Below, piece by piece: positions 63,031 to 64,000 of a stretch of 64,000 nucleotides of DNA. The stretch spans positions 682,001 through 746,000 of the forward strand of contig NZ_CP025803.1 of the NCBI RefSeq assembly GCF_003352065.1. Reading direction: 5' to 3'. Below the pieces are notes generated by a model. The model was not told the origin of the DNA. It did not search any database and was given only the letters and a program-made list of their open reading frames with translations. The DNA comes from Sulfitobacter sp. SK011 (GTDB taxonomy: Bacteria > Pseudomonadota > Alphaproteobacteria > Rhodobacterales > Rhodobacteraceae). The translations under genes and the position numbers were made by a program. How positions within the stretch are numbered: position 1 is the first letter of the stretch; every line of letters begins with the position of its first letter.

Positions 63031-63149
63031 CTCCGCCCCATCACCCCGTATAAGCGCGGCTTCATTGGTGTTGGTGGCCCTCGCAAGGGGATGCCTGTCG
63101 GGGGAAACCCAGAGGACAACGCCCTTTAATAACTTAAAGGAGAACAGCC

Positions 63150-63770
63150 GTGACAAAACGCACCGCTGCCAAACATAAACTTGACCGTCGCATGGGCGAA
63201 AACATCTGGGGCCGTCCGAAATCCCCAGTAAACCGCCGTGAATATGGCCCCGGCCAGCACGGTCAGCGCCGTAAGGCAAAGATTTCCGACTTCGGCATTC
63301 AGTTGCGCGCCAAGCAAAAGCTCAAGGGCTATTATGGCGACCTGACCGAAAAGCAATTCCGCCGCATCTATGGTGAAGCTGAGCGTGTCAAAGGCGATAC
63401 AGGTGAAAACCTGATTGGTCTGCTGGAACGTCGTTTGGACGCGGTTGTGTACCGTGCCAAATTCGTGGCGACCGTATTTGCCGCACGTCAGTTCGTGAAC
63501 CACGGCCATGTTCGTGTGAACGGCAAGAAAGTGAACATCCCGTCGTACCGCGTAAAAGAAGGTGACGTGATCGAAGTGCGTGACCGTTCCAAGCAGATGG
63601 TCGCTTTGCTTGAAGCCACACAATTGGCTGAACGTGACGTGCCTGACTATATCGAGGCCGATCACTCCAAGATGACCGCAACATTCGTGCGCACCCCTGC
63701 ATTGGGTGATGTGCCATATCCGGTGATGATGGAACCAAACCTCGTCGTGGAATTTTACGCCAAGAACTAA
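63150..63770 (+). CDS. rpsD: 30S ribosomal protein S4
   Basis: This 206-residue primary rRNA-binding protein starts [20 protein letters not shown] and carries the S4 domain ([37 protein letters not shown]). It ends EFYAKN. A strong AAAGGAG site precedes the GTG start at 63150. A terminator follows, so it is transcribed alone, apart from the ribosomal operons. Confidence 0.97.
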   Translation: MTKRTAAKHKLDRRMGENIWGRPKSPVNRREYGPGQHGQRRKAKISDFGIQLRAKQKLKGYYGDLTEKQFRRIYGEAERVKGDTGENLIGLLERRLDAVVYRAKFVATVFAARQFVNHGHVRVNGKKVNIPSYRVKEGDVIEVRDRSKQMVALLEATQLAERDVPDYIEADHSKMTATFVRTPALGDVPYPVMMEPNLVVEFYAKN

Positions 63771-63790
63771 GCCTTGGCAGTCCAAGCATC

Positions 63791-63819
63791 AAAAGGCCGT
63801 CCCATGGGGCGGCCTTTTT
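63791..63819 (+). terminator. Rho-independent terminator after rpsD
   Basis: AAAAGGCCGTCCC and the complementary GGGGCGGCC with TTTTT form a stem of about twelve pairs (one G-T) over a CATG loop, 20 bases after the rpsD stop. Confidence 0.88.
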
Positions 63820-63953
63820 CGTTGTGGCCGCGCAATTGCCACCTGTGCTGCCAAATGTGGCCGTTTTTGCCGCATAGTCAGATCGTGTCCATATCGGTCA
63901 AAAACCTACCACTAATCCTATGAACGCACAGTATCGAACCGCGCAAGAGCGCC

Positions 63954-64000
63954 ATGACCAAATCCACACACAAGCAACCCTTTTGGCTGGACCGCCGGAT
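63954..64000 (+). CDS. Start of a further gene, cut by the window
   Basis: An ORF starts ATG at 63954 with AAGAG upstream and reads MTKSTHKQPFWLDRR before the window ends. The FWLDRR stretch slightly recalls YcgN/UPF0260 proteins, but there is too little to assign it. A different frame opening at 63920 lacks a ribosome site. Confidence 0.4.
   Translation, partial: MTKSTHKQPFWLDRR

Noticed and set aside
1..64000. Phage, insertion sequence, CRISPR, toxin-antitoxin or defence system
   Set aside because: No integrase, transposase, repeat-spacer array, attachment repeat or defence-type gene pair was seen; neighbours are housekeeping genes throughout.

Overview
The window looks like ordinary chromosome of a roseobacter-group alphaproteobacterium (Rhodobacteraceae). 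The grounds are the high-GC codon use, the pgsA-moaD-moaE block, a stand-alone aa3-oxidase subunit IV gene, a catalytically dead dihydroorotase linked to pyrB, a DmdC-like acyl-CoA dehydrogenase with ETF-ubiquinone oxidoreductase, a phaA-phaB pair and an FnrL-type operator. I saw no phage, insertion sequence, CRISPR array, rRNA, tRNA or plasmid functions. No gene-free stretch exceeds 300 bases.

Layout. 0-5.5 kb: a cut response regulator and its sensor kinase, a short-loop cytochrome bd oxidase operon (cydA-cydB plus a 36-residue subunit) and a quinone oxidoreductase. 5.4-11.6 kb: a DMT exporter, a CoxG-like protein, an ABC-2 exporter, an S49 protease, a zinc-ribbon peptide, a Ca/Na antiporter and a PTR1-like pteridine reductase. 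11.6-15.7 kb: an AT-rich gap with a DnaA box, then uvrC, pgsA, moaD, moaE and an FNR-controlled universal stress protein. 15.7-22.6 kb: an OmpA/BON protein, ubiA and rsmE back to back, gshA and a DUF805 protein. 22.7-27.8 kb (minus strand): pyrB, three small unknown genes, a pseudo-dihydroorotase, plsY, a small unknown gene and lysE. 27.9-37.3 kb: a family-4-like uracil-DNA glycosylase, lysE, moaB, an RND efflux pair, a DsbD-domain protein, yqgE and a Sua5/TsaC protein. 37.4-42.6 kb: a DmdC-like dehydrogenase, an MBL hydrolase, an oxidase subunit IV, a lipoprotein and azlCD. 42.7-46.7 kb: fdhD-mobA-mobB-moeA, with every junction overlapping. 46.8-57.2 kb: greA, a SoxR-type regulator facing a VOC gene, ETF-QO, a TPR protein, ispE, a polyprenyl synthase and trmN6. 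57.2-64 kb: a YddG-like exporter, a LysR regulator, a 38-residue peptide, phaAB, an EAL protein, tag, rpsD and the start of one more gene.

Connected themes. Respiration and oxygen: bd oxidase, oxidase subunit IV, the FNR-controlled stress protein, ETF-QO, and ubiquinone supply from ubiA and the polyprenyl synthase. Molybdenum cofactor: moaD, moaE, moaB and the fdhD-mobA-mobB-moeA operon, in three separate places. Phospholipid: pgsA and plsY. Pyrimidine: pyrB with the dead DHO chain.

I found no clear unknown multi-gene system. The most unusual items are a MoeA fused to an N-terminal RNase H-fold (DUF429-like) domain, a uracil-DNA glycosylase that has lost three of four iron-sulfur cysteines, the metal-site-less dihydroorotase, a perfect dyad (also a TTAA-N7-TTAA site) between lysR and a 38-residue peptide gene, and a textbook class II FNR promoter on the stress-protein gene.
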